Part shown: positions 16,411 to 24,389 of the stretch, piece after piece | Numbering within the stretch: the stretch's first letter is position 1 | Layout of the letters: every line of letters starts with the position of its first letter | Source: Acidobacteriaceae bacterium | GTDB taxonomy: Bacteria; Acidobacteriota; Terriglobia; Terriglobales; Acidobacteriaceae | Assembly (NCBI GenBank): GCA_030037705.1 | Contig: JASHQE010000107.1 | Location: 1 to 64,000 of the forward strand | Length of the DNA stretch: 64,000 bases | Direction of reading: 5' to 3' | The notes under the pieces: model-generated | What the model was told of the DNA's origin: nothing | The model's database searches: none | Seen by the model: the letters and a program-made list of their open reading frames with translations, nothing else | Position numbers and translations under genes: made by a program

Positions 16411-17244
16411 ATGGAAGCCTCACCCGCAGTCATCATTATCAAGAAGAAGAAGGGCCATGGCGGCCATCATGGCGGTGCGTGGAAGGTTGCGTATGCGGAC
16501 TTCGTCACCGCCATGATGGCGCTGTTCATTGTTCTGTGGTTGATGAACGCCAGCAAGCAAGTGCAAGAAGCAGTCGGAGGTTATTTCAAAGATCCGCGCG
16601 GCACCGCCAAGCGCGTAGGCAGCAATCAGAATGGCATTGACGCATACGTGCCCCTCAAGAAAGAGGACATGAACAAGCTGAAGGAAGAGCTGCTTCAGTC
16701 CATCCATCACCTCGACCCGCTCGATAAGCTGAAGAATCAGATCGAGATTACAGTGACCGCCGAAGGATTGCGCATCGAACTGATGGAGTCAGCCAAGGGA
16801 ACGTTTTTCGAGCTCGGCAGCGCGGCGCCGACGCCGGCATTGCGCGATCTTCTCCGAGTGCTCTCGATCGAGTTAGGCAAGCTGCCGAACAAGATTTCCA
16901 TCGAGGGGCACACGGATTCGAATCTGTACTCCACGGCGCAAAAGTACGATAACTGGGATCTGTCGACGGATCGCGCCAACGAAGCGCGACGGCTCATGCA
17001 GGCAGAAGGAGTCAGAGAGGACCAGATTGCTCAAGTTCGAGGTTTTGCCGACCGGCAGCCGCGCTTACCGCAACATCCGGAAGACCCATCCAACCGCAGA
17101 ATCACGCTCATTGTGCAATATCAGGTCATTCATGCGTCCGAAGTACCTCTGCCCAGCTCTGTAACCAGCCAGAATGCGGCCCCTCCGGGCGGGCAGGCCA
17201 GCAATTCCTCTACCGGACCAGGATTGGGCCGGGCTGGCCAGTAG
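16411..17244 (+). CDS. motB: Flagellar stator protein MotB, second set
   Basis: This 277-residue protein begins with a Lys/His/Gly-rich leader (KKKKGHGGHHGGAWK, residues 11-25), then the channel helix with the ion-binding Asp (YADFVTAMMALFIVLWL). The peptidoglycan-binding OmpA-type domain occupies about 125-245 (EGHTDSNLY, LSTDRANEARR). It follows motA by 24 bp with an AGAAGGA ribosome site. The end overlaps the convergent PilZ gene by 35 bp. Confidence 0.93.
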   Translation: MEASPAVIIIKKKKGHGGHHGGAWKVAYADFVTAMMALFIVLWLMNASKQVQEAVGGYFKDPRGTAKRVGSNQNGIDAYVPLKKEDMNKLKEELLQSIHHLDPLDKLKNQIEITVTAEGLRIELMESAKGTFFELGSAAPTPALRDLLRVLSIELGKLPNKISIEGHTDSNLYSTAQKYDNWDLSTDRANEARRLMQAEGVREDQIAQVRGFADRQPRLPQHPEDPSNRRITLIVQYQVIHASEVPLPSSVTSQNAAPPGGQASNSSTGPGLGRAGQ

Positions 17245-17566
17245 CTCCTGCCAGCAGTGTGACCAGATGCTCGACTGCGCTCCTGTCCTTTTCCGATTCA
17301 AATACGAACTTCAATCCACCGTGCTCGGCGCCGCCGCGCGTTACACAGATGGGAAGCTCTAATGCAAGCTCTTTATAACTGAAGGAAACCGTGCCGCTGG
17401 CGTCCTGGGCAACCGGTTCACGCAATTCTATGCTCATGCCTTCCCGGCTGATCTCCGTGCACCGCCCTAAGATGCTCAAATTCCCGAGAACCAGAAGAAT
17501 GGGAAGATCGACCTGATATCGCGGGATTCGGTATTCGAATTTCTGCATAAGCGCCGCTTGAGCCAA
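17210..17566 (-). CDS. PilZ-domain protein with degenerate ligand motifs
   Basis: The 118-residue protein is PilZ-like. The first motif reads RIPR in place of RxxxR, and the second reads EISREG in place of D/NxSxxG, so c-di-GMP affinity may be reduced or lost. The TTG start at 17566 has AGGATA upstream; the alternative ATG at 17548 has no good ribosome site. It is convergent with motB, and the two 3' ends overlap. In enteric bacteria a PilZ protein (YcgR) brakes the motor, so control of the neighbouring stator is an attractive but unproven idea. Confidence 0.7.
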   Translation of the reverse strand: MAQAALMQKFEYRIPRYQVDLPILLVLGNLSILGRCTEISREGMSIELREPVAQDASGTVSFSYKELALELPICVTRGGAEHGGLKFVFESEKDRSAVEHLVTLLAGATGQPGPILVR

Positions 17567-17774
17567 AAGTATATCCTGCCGGGCGGTTCCACTAGAAATC
17601 TTAATTCAATACTGGTTACCTGACCCAAACCTGTGGCCCCATGACACTTAGGGTGTATTGATGATTGGTATTCAATGAGAGAACATCCATACAAGTTCCA
17701 ATTACCAAAGTTATTAAGGACTCATCCCCAGAGTACCTTGATGTATTCATTTGCGCCACAGGAGAGGGACCTCA

Positions 17775-18572
17775 ATGTACGTATCTTCTTTTTCGCTGGA
17801 TCGTTCGTCGGTCATGCCAGCGAGTTCAGTTGCCACCCCGGTCGAGGATCGATCTGAGAATGCTAAAGCTCCACGGGCGTTCACCAGCCCGGCGGGCCGG
17901 CGGATTTTGATTGCCGAAGATGATGTCGATCTGGCCGAGTTTCTCTGCGCGGAACTTCGGGAAAACAGTTTCGGCGTGGACATGGTTCATGATGGAGAAC
18001 AGGCGCTTGCCGCCCTGCAAGACGAGGGCCGTTACAGCCTGCTGATTCTCGACCTAAATCTTCCCAAGCTCGATGGAATCGCGCTGATTGACCGCTTGCG
18101 GCCGACGCAGCCTCGGCTTCCGGTACTTGTGCTGACTGCCCGCAGCCGAGTCGAAGACAAGGTGACAGCCTTCCAGACGGGCGCGGATGACTGCCTGACG
18201 AAGCCGTTTTCCCTGATCGAGCTTGTGGCGCGGGTGCACGCCCTCATGCGCCGCAATTCCGGAACGATTCCCAACTGCTCTAAGGTTGGAGACCTGGCGC
18301 TGTATCGCGAGGAACGGCGGGTCGAACGGAACGGCCGCAGAATTGAGCTGACCCCTCGGGAATTCGCCATCCTTGACGTCTTAATGCGTAATGTGGGGAA
18401 GCCCGTATCGCGGACGACGTTGCTGCACGAGGTATGGAACATGCCCGGAGAACCTTCGACCAATATCGTCGACGTTTATATGAAATACGTGCGCGATAAG
18501 ATCGATTCTCCTGGAGAGCCGCGCTTGACTCACACGATTCGCGGATTCGGCTATGAACTCCGCGAGGCATAA
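17775..18572 (+). CDS. OmpR-family response regulator
   Basis: The 265-residue protein has a complete receiver (about 43-155; acidic pair in IAEDD, phospho-acceptor Asp93 in LILDLNLP, Lys in LTKPF) and a winged-helix DNA-binding domain (about 170-262, ending in HTIRGFGYEL). I chose ATG 17775 because GGAGAGGG lies 7 bp upstream; the TTG at 17751 is poorer. The next gene, a kinase-like protein, begins 20 bp before this stop. Its place directly before the flagellar regulators suggests a role in motility control, but the target genes are unknown. Confidence 0.9.
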   Translation: MYVSSFSLDRSSVMPASSVATPVEDRSENAKAPRAFTSPAGRRILIAEDDVDLAEFLCAELRENSFGVDMVHDGEQALAALQDEGRYSLLILDLNLPKLDGIALIDRLRPTQPRLPVLVLTARSRVEDKVTAFQTGADDCLTKPFSLIELVARVHALMRRNSGTIPNCSKVGDLALYREERRVERNGRRIELTPREFAILDVLMRNVGKPVSRTTLLHEVWNMPGEPSTNIVDVYMKYVRDKIDSPGEPRLTHTIRGFGYELREA

Positions 18573-19287
18573 CAGCGCGGTCAACGCGGCTGGCCTCACG
18601 GCCGCGTTCACCGATGAATTCGAAGAGGAACAGGGCTGGTTTTGTGCCGAACTTGCAGATGGATTGCACGCGATGGCGCAACCGTTGACGATTCTGCGCT
18701 CGGCGATCGCGATGCTCTCGGTTGCGAAGGAACATAGCTCGGATCAGCGCCGGTTCGTGGATCTTTCAGTCAGCCAGATAGACCGCACGTGCAGCCTCTT
18801 TACATCTGTCCAGGATCTTGTGGCCCTCGGCCTTGAAGCTGCGAGCCAGGTTCCTGTTCATTTTCGGGTTCTGCTATCGCGGATGATGGAAGAGCGAATG
18901 TCCGATTATCAGCAGGCGGGAGTCAAGCTTGTTGTGGAGTGTTCGGAATCTTTGCCGCCGATCTTCGGCGATCCGCAAAGAACAGAAAGAGCAATTGCAG
19001 GTTTGCTCGAGGTCTCGCTGTCGGTTTCATCGCAGGGAGATACGGTCGAAATGAACGTTATTCAGTCGAATGATTTCATTGTGGCTTTTGTTACTGCCGA
19101 GCAAGGACACGGCCGAAGCATGAATTCCTCTGAGCGCCTCAATCTTTCCTTGATAAAAGCGAATGTTTTAACCCAACGGGGCAGATTTCGTTTCACGGAA
19201 GAGCCGTTTTGCGTCACGCTCGCTCTGCCGGTTTGCAAACCTGACACGCAGGGTGAAGAAACGCCGTCCGCAGCATACGCGAACTAG
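18553..19287 (+). CDS. Degenerate histidine kinase-like protein
   Basis: The 244-residue protein has a dimerisation helix with a possible phospho-histidine (LHAMAQPLTILRS, residues 38-50; compare HxxxQPL of normal kinases). The ATP-binding part is eroded: no N-box Asn in AIAGLLEVSLS, and no DxGxG loop (the equivalent region reads TAEQGHG). There is no sensor or membrane domain. It overlaps the OmpR-type regulator by 20 bp, so the two are co-translated. It may act as a phosphotransfer or binding partner of that regulator and not as a kinase. Confidence 0.7.
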   Translation: MNSARHNSAVNAAGLTAAFTDEFEEEQGWFCAELADGLHAMAQPLTILRSAIAMLSVAKEHSSDQRRFVDLSVSQIDRTCSLFTSVQDLVALGLEAASQVPVHFRVLLSRMMEERMSDYQQAGVKLVVECSESLPPIFGDPQRTERAIAGLLEVSLSVSSQGDTVEMNVIQSNDFIVAFVTAEQGHGRSMNSSERLNLSLIKANVLTQRGRFRFTEEPFCVTLALPVCKPDTQGEETPSAAYAN

Positions 19288-19346
19288 TTGAAGAACACGA
19301 AACTAGTTTTGGAAACCATTCATTCCCGGTTTTCTGCAGGAGCAAT

Positions 19347-20528
19347 ATGGGTATTCCCGCGATTCAATCCGAACGTTTCGAAGATCGGCTTCCGTTGAGC
19401 GTTATTGTCGTCAGCCCGAATGCTCAGTTACGGCAGGAGCTAAAGGGCAAACTTGTGCCAGAACGTTGGAACGTCCTCCAAACAGGCAGCGGCGCGGGTG
19501 CGCTGGAACTCCTGCGGAAACACGAGGCTTCCGATGGAGTGCTTCTTCTGGATCCGATGTTGCCCGATCTTGAACCGGATGGCTTCCGCGCGATCGTCAG
19601 CAGCAGGTTTCCGAATACTCAGGTGCTCATGTTGAACTCGCAGACGGGACAGCTCCTTGTTGGAAGTTCGTCGCCCACTCCCGTCTCTGCGCGGCTCGTC
19701 GATGTTATCAATGGCGGCGGGGCTGTTCGGACCTTGAGTTTTTCGCCCATTGCTCCTGAAATTTCCCGTGTTCTGCCCGAAAGCAACAAGATCAAGCTGC
19801 GCGGCATGATCGGGAACTCGGAGCCCATGCAGCGAACCTGTGCGGTGGCGCGGATGGTGGCGGCGCGCAACACCACTGTTCTGATCACAGGAGAAAGCGG
19901 GACCGGCAAAGATCTGCTCGCACAGGAGCTTCACCTGATCAGCGCGCGCAGAAACCAGCCGTTTGTGGTCGTGAATTGCTCCGCGATTCCCGAGACCCTG
20001 CTTGAAGCAGAGCTGTTCGGGTATACCAAAGGCTCCTTTACCGGCGCCATGCAATCACGCATTGGCCGCATCCATGCAGCACATGGAGGCACGCTGTTTC
20101 TTGACGAGATCGGTGATATGCCGCTCTCTTTGCAGAGCAAGATCCTCCGCTTCTTGGAACAGGGCGAGGTACAGCGGCTGGGAGGCAACGACAATCTTAA
20201 AGTAGATGTTCGAGTCGTAGCGGCTACGAATGCGGATCTAAAGAAGATGGTTGCTGAGCAGAGGTTCCGCGAAGACCTCTATTATCGTCTCGCAGTCTTC
20301 CCCATTCATCTGCCGCCGCTGCGCGAACGGATGGGTGATCTCGAAGAACTTGCACTCTCGTTCGCAGCCAAATTCCTTCCTGGGGTCATGATCAACCGCG
20401 AGGCGTTACAGATTTTAGCGCAGCATAGCTGGCCGGGAAATATCCGCGAGTTGCGCAATGCGATTGAACGGGCCACGATCCTGGTTGGCTCAGAACCGGA
20501 AATCAAGTCCGAACATATTATTTTGTAG
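19347..20528 (+). CDS. Sigma-54 activator lacking the DNA-binding domain (FleQ/FlrA-like)
   Basis: The 393-residue protein has an atypical receiver-like N-terminus (18-130) and an AAA+ sigma-54 activation domain: Walker A GESGTGKD at 182-189, Walker B TLFLDE at 249-254. The sigma-54 contact loop reads GSFTGA (229-234) in place of GAFTGA. It ends right after the AAA lid (SWPGNIRELRNAIERA), so the usual Fis-type helix-turn-helix is absent. Helicobacter FlgR likewise acts without such a domain. It is followed by the FleS/FleR pair and is likely an early flagellar regulator. Confidence 0.85.
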   Translation: MGIPAIQSERFEDRLPLSVIVVSPNAQLRQELKGKLVPERWNVLQTGSGAGALELLRKHEASDGVLLLDPMLPDLEPDGFRAIVSSRFPNTQVLMLNSQTGQLLVGSSSPTPVSARLVDVINGGGAVRTLSFSPIAPEISRVLPESNKIKLRGMIGNSEPMQRTCAVARMVAARNTTVLITGESGTGKDLLAQELHLISARRNQPFVVVNCSAIPETLLEAELFGYTKGSFTGAMQSRIGRIHAAHGGTLFLDEIGDMPLSLQSKILRFLEQGEVQRLGGNDNLKVDVRVVAATNADLKKMVAEQRFREDLYYRLAVFPIHLPPLRERMGDLEELALSFAAKFLPGVMINREALQILAQHSWPGNIRELRNAIERATILVGSEPEIKSEHIIL

Positions 20529-20562
20529 CTCTCTTTTCCAAAATGACACATGCTGTCTCAAT

Positions 20563-20579
20563 TTGGCACGCATCGTGCA
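20563..20579 (+). promoter_or_regulatory. Sigma-54 promoter of the fleS-fleR genes
   Basis: TTGGCACG (20563-20570), 4 bp, GTGCA (20575-20579). The GG and GC of the -24 and -12 elements have the required 10-bp spacing. The start site would be near 20590, only just ahead of the kinase start codon. Confidence 0.8.
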
Positions 20580-20592
20580 AGTAGATAGGCAA

Positions 20593-21846
20593 ATGCTGCC
20601 GAGTTCTCATGCCGTTCCAATGAATCAGCCGGTTCCCGTGCGGCTCAATGACCCGCGGTTGCTGGCAGATGCATTTTCGGAGTTCATCTCCGCATCGACC
20701 CTGCTGGAAGCGTCGTATCGCGATCTGCAGCAGAAGGTTGCGCATCTGAGCATAGAGCTGGCGGAACGCAATGCCGCGCTGACGAGGAGCCTGGCCGAGA
20801 ATGACCGCATGCGCGCCGCTCTGCAGCAGATGATCGATTCGATGCCCTGCGGCGTGCTGGTGCTCGACACTACGGAAACGATCGTAACGATCAATCCGGA
20901 GGGACGCCGGCTGCTTGGGATCGGTGCAGCCCGCATCAAAACTCTTCGCTCTCTATCCAGGGCAAGCCGCATCAACTTCGAAGCACTGGCAATCGCGGCC
21001 GACGAACAACACGATACCGAACTGTGCGTGCAGACCGAAACTGGCAAGCGCTGGCTGGCTATCGGCAGGCGGCAGCTCGATTGTCTGGCCGCAAAGCAGG
21101 AAACGACGACGGCTCCTCTGCGCAGCATCTGGATTCTTCGCGACATCACGGCCAACAAGCAGGCAGAGATGGAACGCGAAGCCGCACGGAGGACAATGGC
21201 GCTGGCCGAGATCGCATCGATCCTGGCGCATGAGATTAGAAATCCATTAACCAGTCTCGAACTCTTCGCGGGCCTGATCGCGGACGACCCCGGAGTGAAC
21301 CCGCAATGGATTGGGAACCTGCGCGCCGGGATCCGCACATTATCGGGGACAGTCAATAACGTTCTCAGCATGAATGGTGAGGGAACACCGCATATGGTTC
21401 TCCTCGATCTGATCTCCTGTGTGCGAGGAGGCGTGGAGTTCGTGCAGCCCATCGCGGAGCAGGCAAACGTAACCCTGTCCTTTCCAACAACCGAGGATAA
21501 GCTCGCGATCCGAGGCAACGAGGACGGAATCCGTCAGATCATTCTCAACCTGGTCTCAAACGCAATTCGGCACACTGCGGCTGGCGGAAGTGTGCATGTT
21601 TCGGTTCGCCGGCAGGTTGATCCAACAAGCTCCCTCGCCATCGTCGAAGTGCGCGATACCGGCTGCGGCATTGCCGAAGAACAGCTCGGGCGGCTCTTCG
21701 AAGCCGGTTTCAGCGGCAGCGGCGAAACCTCCGGTCTCGGATTAGCCGTATGCAAGCGTCTCATGGCGCAGCACGGCGGAGTGATTTGGGTATCAAGCCA
21801 GTTGAATGAAGGAAGCAGTTTTTATCTGGAGTTTCCAGCACTATGA
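20593..21846 (+). CDS. fleS: FleS/FlrB-type PAS sensor histidine kinase
   Basis: This 417-residue cytosolic kinase has a coiled region (about 35-75), a PAS domain (80-195), a dimerisation helix with the phospho-His in LAHEIRNPLTSLELFAG (about 215-235), and an ATP-binding domain with an N-box (LNLVSNAIRH), a G1 box (DTGCGIA) and G2 (GLGLAVCKRL). In FleSR/FlrBC systems it phosphorylates the sigma-54 activator encoded next. The ATG at 20593 lies almost at the predicted sigma-54 start site; ATG 20620 is an alternative with a longer leader. The stop overlaps fleR by 4 bp. Confidence 0.85.
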   Translation: MLPSSHAVPMNQPVPVRLNDPRLLADAFSEFISASTLLEASYRDLQQKVAHLSIELAERNAALTRSLAENDRMRAALQQMIDSMPCGVLVLDTTETIVTINPEGRRLLGIGAARIKTLRSLSRASRINFEALAIAADEQHDTELCVQTETGKRWLAIGRRQLDCLAAKQETTTAPLRSIWILRDITANKQAEMEREAARRTMALAEIASILAHEIRNPLTSLELFAGLIADDPGVNPQWIGNLRAGIRTLSGTVNNVLSMNGEGTPHMVLLDLISCVRGGVEFVQPIAEQANVTLSFPTTEDKLAIRGNEDGIRQIILNLVSNAIRHTAAGGSVHVSVRRQVDPTSSLAIVEVRDTGCGIAEEQLGRLFEAGFSGSGETSGLGLAVCKRLMAQHGGVIWVSSQLNEGSSFYLEFPAL

Positions 21847-23210
21847 CGAATACAGAATCTTCCGTGATGGTTGTCGACGACGAGCCGGGCATCCGGACTG
21901 CACTGCGCGCCAATTTTTTACGCCATGGATGGCGCGTAGAGACAGCATCCGGCGTGCGAGAAGCGATTCGCGCCCTCGAGCTTCGCGAGTTCGATCTGGT
22001 CGTTACCGATATCCGGATGCCGGACGGAAGCGGAATGGAAGTCATGCGTGCGGCTCGCAGTTCATCACCCTCGACGGCCGTCATTCTTCTCACCGCCTAC
22101 GGCTCGGTTCCCGACGCTGTGACCGCGATGCGCGACGGCGCTTTGGATTACGTCACCAAGCCGGTTCCCTTCGATCAACTGCAGGCGACGGCTGCGCAGG
22201 TGATGCAACGCGCTAAACAAGAGCCGATCGAAGACGGACCGGCCGGCGGAGATATTGTGGGAAGATCGCCACTCCTCATAAGGGCGCTGCAGCGCGCACG
22301 AGCTGCGGCTGCGACCGGAGCGGACGTTTTGATCGAGGCGGAGAGCGGAACAGGCAAGGAACTGCTCGCGAAGTTCATTCATGATTCCAGTGACCGGAAC
22401 GGCAAGCCGTTCATTGCGGTGAACTGCGCCGCTGTTCCCGAAACACTGCTCGAAAGCGAGCTGTTTGGCCACGGTCGCGGCGCCTTCACGGGCGCGGTTG
22501 CCTCCAGGCCAGGTAAGTTCGAGCTGGCGCATGGCGGCACCATCCTTCTCGATGAGATCGGCGAAATGCCGCTCAACCTGCAGCCCAAGCTCCTGCGGGC
22601 TCTCCAGGAGCGCGAGTTTGAGCGGCTCGGTGAAGGTCGCCCGGTGCGGGTTGATATCCGCGTCGTAGCCACGACCAATGTCTCCCTCAGTGAGATGGTG
22701 GAGCGCGGCCAATTTCGTGCCGACCTTTACTATCGGCTGAACGTGATTCCGCTTTCACTGCCACCTTTGCGCGAGCGCAGCGATGACATTCCTGTTCTCG
22801 CCGCCTATTTCGCTGAGCAGTTCGCTACGCAGAGACGAATGGGCCTTCCCCGCTTGCACCGGGACTTTCTGGATCGCTTGCAGTCGCACTCCTGGCCCGG
22901 CAACGTGCGGGAACTGGCGAATTTTATGCGGCGCGTGATCACGCTAAGCGGCACGATGGAAATCGATGCGCGCTGCTTCGATGCTGAGTTTCATTCGCAC
23001 TTTAACACGCGCAGAACTTCACCATCACCTGCGCCTCTCCCCGCCAAACCGGGCCTTCCGATCCGGGAATTGGAGAGACAGCACCTGGAAAACACGCTTG
23101 CATTGACGGATGGAAACCGCACGCACGCCGCCGAGATGCTCGGAATCAGTCTTCGGACTCTTCGCAACAAGATCCGCGAATATGGTCTTCCGCCCAGGAG
23201 GTACGCATAG
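21843..23210 (+). CDS. fleR: FleR/FlrC-type sigma-54-dependent response regulator
   Basis: The 455-residue regulator is complete: a receiver (acceptor Asp56 in VVTDIRMP), an AAA+ domain and a Fis-type helix-turn-helix (RTHAAEMLGISLRTLRNKI at the C-terminus). Walker A reads AESGTGKE at 166-173 (Ala where Gly is usual), and the sigma-54 contact loop GAFTGA is intact (213-218). It should activate middle flagellar genes from -24/-12 promoters such as those before fliK and flgF. flgB starts on the base after its stop codon. Confidence 0.88.
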   Translation: MTNTESSVMVVDDEPGIRTALRANFLRHGWRVETASGVREAIRALELREFDLVVTDIRMPDGSGMEVMRAARSSSPSTAVILLTAYGSVPDAVTAMRDGALDYVTKPVPFDQLQATAAQVMQRAKQEPIEDGPAGGDIVGRSPLLIRALQRARAAAATGADVLIEAESGTGKELLAKFIHDSSDRNGKPFIAVNCAAVPETLLESELFGHGRGAFTGAVASRPGKFELAHGGTILLDEIGEMPLNLQPKLLRALQEREFERLGEGRPVRVDIRVVATTNVSLSEMVERGQFRADLYYRLNVIPLSLPPLRERSDDIPVLAAYFAEQFATQRRMGLPRLHRDFLDRLQSHSWPGNVRELANFMRRVITLSGTMEIDARCFDAEFHSHFNTRRTSPSPAPLPAKPGLPIRELERQHLENTLALTDGNRTHAAEMLGISLRTLRNKIREYGLPPRRYA

Positions 23211-23558
23211 ATGGCTACCACTCCAATACTTCAAGTCCTTCAGGGATATTTGAAGGTCACCACAGATCGTCAGCAACTGGTCGCCTCTAATATGGCGAAC
23301 GTCGATACACCGGGCTATCACACGAAGGACATCGACTTTCACTCTGCGATGCAGCAGGTAATGAACAGCGACGGCGAGCCGCGGATGGAGCCGGCCAGCC
23401 TCGATGTGACCAATCTGCCGGAACGGCCTGACGGCAATAACGTGAATATCGACCGCGAAAGCATGATGCTCTCCGAAACGCAGCTTCAATACCAGATGGG
23501 CGTACAGCTGATCAAGGAACAGTTCCACGAGTTGCTCACGGCAATCAAGGAACAATAG
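23211..23558 (+). CDS. flgB: Flagellar proximal rod protein FlgB
   Basis: The 115-residue rod protein has the N-terminal heptad helix and the family signature VASNMANVDTPGY (residues 24-36). It forms the rod with FlgC, FlgF and FlgG. The ATG abuts the fleR stop, and its AGGAGG lies inside fleR, so expression is linked to the regulator operon. It heads the flgBC-fliEFGHIJ run. Confidence 0.93.
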   Translation: MATTPILQVLQGYLKVTTDRQQLVASNMANVDTPGYHTKDIDFHSAMQQVMNSDGEPRMEPASLDVTNLPERPDGNNVNIDRESMMLSETQLQYQMGVQLIKEQFHELLTAIKEQ

Positions 23559-23568
23559 GAGATTAACA

Positions 23569-24018
23569 ATGGGAATGTTCGACATGATGAGCATCAGCGC
23601 GTCGGCCTTATCCGCCGAGAGGCAGCGCGCAGAGGTTACGTCTGCCAATCTCGCGAACGCCGAGACAACTCATACGGACGCGGGAGGACCTTATGTCCGC
23701 AAGGAAGTTGTCTTCAGCGCATCGAATATTTCTCCGTTTCAGACGGTCTTCAATCGCCTTGGAAGCTTCGCACACGCTCCGGCTGGCTCCGTACAGCTTT
23801 CCCAGGTTGTTGACGACAAAACGCCGCCGGTCATGCGCTATGAGCCCGGCAACCCGGACGCGAATAAGGACGGGTATGTGGCCTACCCAGCCATCAATCC
23901 AGTCACTGAGATGGTCGATCTCATGGACGCAACACGGGCCTATCAGTTGAATGCGTCGGCGGTGGGCGCGGCCAAGCAGATGATCCAGGAATCGATCGAC
24001 ATCTTGAAATCTTCGTAG
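23569..24018 (+). CDS. flgC: Flagellar proximal rod protein FlgC
   Basis: This 149-residue rod protein has the N-terminal signature VTSANLANAETTHT and a C-terminal heptad helix (VDLMDATRAYQLNASAV). An AGGAG site lies 7-8 bp before the ATG. It sits between flgB and fliE as in most flagellar operons. Confidence 0.93.
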   Translation: MGMFDMMSISASALSAERQRAEVTSANLANAETTHTDAGGPYVRKEVVFSASNISPFQTVFNRLGSFAHAPAGSVQLSQVVDDKTPPVMRYEPGNPDANKDGYVAYPAINPVTEMVDLMDATRAYQLNASAVGAAKQMIQESIDILKSS

Positions 24019-24028
24019 GAGCGCGGTG

Positions 24029-24331
24029 ATGAACAGCATTAGCTTAGGCAATATTCCCAACGTTTATGTACCCAACACGTCCACTCCGGACCTTGGAGGC
24101 GAGGCGGGCGGCGCGAGTTTCTCCGACGTTTTGAAGAATGCCGTAAATACCGTCAACTCATTGAACGATAATGCCTCCGCGCAGGTAAGCAATCTGATCC
24201 AGGGCGGAGGCGGCGATATGAACGATGTGATGATCGCGGTGGAGAAAGCGGATGTCTCTTTTCAGTTGATGATGCAAGTGCGCAACAAGATTGTGAACGC
24301 ATATCAGGATATCGAGAAGATGCAGTTTTGA
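24029..24331 (+). CDS. fliE: Flagellar hook-basal body protein FliE
   Basis: FliE (100 residues) links the MS ring to the rod. The C-terminal half has the typical helix with DVMIAVEKADVSFQLMMQVR and ends in YQDIEKMQF. The start ATG 24029 has AGGAG 8 bp upstream; a GTG one codon earlier is less likely. Confidence 0.92.
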   Translation: MNSISLGNIPNVYVPNTSTPDLGGEAGGASFSDVLKNAVNTVNSLNDNASAQVSNLIQGGGGDMNDVMIAVEKADVSFQLMMQVRNKIVNAYQDIEKMQF

Positions 24332-24389
24332 GAATCTCTTCGCTTCTCAACGAATCAACTTCAAAATCAGGTAACAGGATTGAAACCGA

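Noticed and set aside
20458-20592. Upstream in-frame extension of the FleS-type kinase
   Set aside because: It overlaps the preceding gene and the sigma-54 promoter; the added residues have no family features.
23085-23105. Sigma-54-like sequence TGGAAAACACGCTTGCA at the end of fleR, before flgB
   Set aside because: The GG-to-GC spacing is 11 bp, one more than the strict requirement, and it lies in coding sequence.
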